DNA from: Nitrospirae bacterium RBG_13_39_12
GTDB taxonomy: Bacteria; Nitrospirota; Thermodesulfovibrionia; Thermodesulfovibrionales; SM23-35
Reading direction: 5' to 3'
DNA length: 25,920 nt
NCBI GenBank assembly: GCA_001805125.1
Contig: MHEF01000154.1
Location: 17,893 to 43,812 of the forward strand
Shown here: in pieces, positions 25,010-25,920 of the stretch
How positions within the stretch are numbered: the stretch's first letter is position 1
Layout: each line of letters opens with the position of its first letter
Translations under genes and position numbers: made by a program
Notes under the pieces: generated by a model
Database searches by the model: none
Seen by the model: only the letters and a program-made list of their open reading frames with translations
What the model was told of the DNA's origin: nothing

Positions 25010-25342
25010 ATGTCAGAAGGTATACTTGAAGTCACATCATCTAACTGGGATAATGAGGTGATCAAGGCACGAGGATTAGTTATGATTGATTTCTGGGCCG
25101 CATGGTGTGGTCCGTGCAGAATTATATCGCCCACAGTTGAAGAGTTAGCAAGAGAATACACCGGAAAAGTAAAGGTTCTGAAGCTCAACACTGACGAAAA
25201 CTCTGATATCGCCAGCAAATATAAAATTATGGGTATACCAACTATTATGTTTTTTAAGGATGGTACAAAGATCGATCAGATAGTAGGCGTAGTCCCTAAA
25301 CAGCATCTAAAGGCAAAAATAGATTCTTTTCTTAATTCATAA
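25010..25342 (+). CDS. trxA: Thioredoxin
   Basis: A 110-residue classical thioredoxin, a cytoplasmic dithiol reductant. The active site WCGPC has C33 and C36, preceded by VMIDFWAAW and followed by the ISPTVEELA helix. The cis-proline loop is GIPTIMFF, and the C-terminal helix is complete, so length and layout are standard. The start at 25010 has GGAGG six bases upstream; the longer frame from 24986 is not supported. Transcription is likely from the consensus promoter at 24923-24952. It is followed 88 bp later by ffh on the same strand. No thioredoxin reductase gene is in the window. Confidence 0.95.
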   Translation: MSEGILEVTSSNWDNEVIKARGLVMIDFWAAWCGPCRIISPTVEELAREYTGKVKVLKLNTDENSDIASKYKIMGIPTIMFFKDGTKIDQIVGVVPKQHLKAKIDSFLNS

Positions 25343-25429
25343 CGGCTATTATCAAACTTTTATTAATAGTAATGAGGCAAAGCCGGTTTCCCAATAAAAT
25401 CTGCATGAGGAGATTTTTTATACCTACAA

Positions 25430-25920
25430 ATGTTTGAATCACTAACTGAAAAACTGGAATCCATATTTAAAAAATTAAAAGGAAAAGGTCTTCTAAAAGA
25501 AGAAGATGTTGAACTTGCTCTTAAAGAGATCCGCCTTGCCCTTTTAGAAGCCGATGTCAATTTTAAAGTCGTAAAAGATTTTATTCAGAAGATAAAAGAA
25601 AAGGCTATTGGCAAAGAAGTTCTTGAAAGTCTTACGCCGGGACAACAGGTAATAAAGATAGTCAATGAAGAGCTTTGTGAACTTCTCGGGAAGACAAACA
25701 GCAGGATACAACTATCCCCTAATCCCCCGACTATAATTATGATGGTTGGACTGCACGGTTCAGGAAAAACCACAACAGCTGCTAAGCTCGCAAGGCTTTT
25801 CAAGAAAGAAGGCAGAAGGCCGTTGCTTGTTGCCGCAGACCTTCAGAGACCTGCTGCTATCGATCAGCTCGTTGCACTAGGCTCACAAATAGATATCCCT
25901 ACATACAATTCAAAGGATAT
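25430..25920 (+). CDS. ffh: Signal recognition particle protein Ffh, 3'-truncated
   Basis: The gene starts MFESLTEKLESIFKKLKGKG and runs off the window after about 163 residues. Visible are the N domain with VELALKEIRLALLEADVNFKVV, then the G domain P-loop GLHGSGKTTTAAKLA, and VAADLQRPAAIDQL (the DLQRPAA insertion-box motif). These are diagnostic of Ffh/SRP54, the GTPase that binds signal sequences of nascent membrane proteins. The M domain is outside the window. The best ribosome binding site, GAGGAG, lies about 18 bases upstream, farther than usual. It follows thioredoxin on the same strand. Confidence 0.95.
   Translation, partial: MFESLTEKLESIFKKLKGKGLLKEEDVELALKEIRLALLEADVNFKVVKDFIQKIKEKAIGKEVLESLTPGQQVIKIVNEELCELLGKTNSRIQLSPNPPTIIMMVGLHGSGKTTTAAKLARLFKKEGRRPLLVAADLQRPAAIDQLVALGSQIDIPTYNSKD

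Overview
The window is a 25.9 kb stretch of AT-rich bacterial chromosome (about 35-40% GC by eye). Many genes have AGGAGG-type ribosome binding sites, and both ends cut through genes. Gene content suggests an anaerobic or microaerophilic Gram-negative bacterium: Tat export, beta-barrel outer-membrane proteins, AddAB, a cysteine-free Crp/Fnr regulator beside a ferredoxin-type protein, and an acyl-CoA dehydrogenase. The style fits Nitrospirota (Thermodesulfovibrionia-like) or a neighbouring Desulfobacterota-type lineage. That placement is inference; no rRNA gene is present.

Layout. 1-1751 (+): a 5'-truncated DUF523-DUF1722 protein and a cysteine-cluster (YkgJ-like) protein. 1904-3520 (-): a zinc-ribbon multi-pass membrane protein and a lipoprotein with an Ig-like domain. 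3746-6110: a divergent redox module. A two-cluster ferredoxin-like protein and a 52-residue protein ending in a CCGHPGEPGC motif run leftward into a clear hairpin terminator. A Crp/Fnr regulator and a membrane protein run rightward. A perfect TTGAC-TTAA-GTCAA palindrome lies between them. 6255-7557 (-): an isoaspartyl peptidase/asparaginase and a TM1367-type cyclophilin-like protein. 7647-7784 (-): a relic of an outer-membrane protein C-terminus. 7818-10003 (-): acyl-CoA dehydrogenase, then hpt and queD. 10152-15918 (+): addB and addA (double-strand break repair), separated by a decayed palindromic dispersed repeat. 15919-16418: gene-poor, with a possible yacG-like relic. 16419-18835 (-): a GT39-type membrane glycosyltransferase and a polyprenyl-phosphate sugar synthase-like GT2. 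19159-19542 (+): a leucine-rich-variant (LRV) repeat gene broken by two compensating frameshifts. 19608-24859 (-): a compact run of six genes: outer-membrane barrel, tatA/B, tatC, an unknown 92-residue protein, a HEAT-repeat protein and an HD-GYP protein. 24923-25920 (+): a consensus promoter and thioredoxin, then the start of ffh.

Most of the window is ordinary housekeeping. The parts worth a second look are the divergent redox module with its palindrome and tiny Cys-rich protein, the Tat/HEAT/HD-GYP operon with an unrecognised member, and three decayed loci (OMP relic, LRV pseudogene, palindromic repeat). I see no CRISPR array, tRNA, rRNA, intact transposase or phage genes, and no convincing new defence or biosynthetic system.
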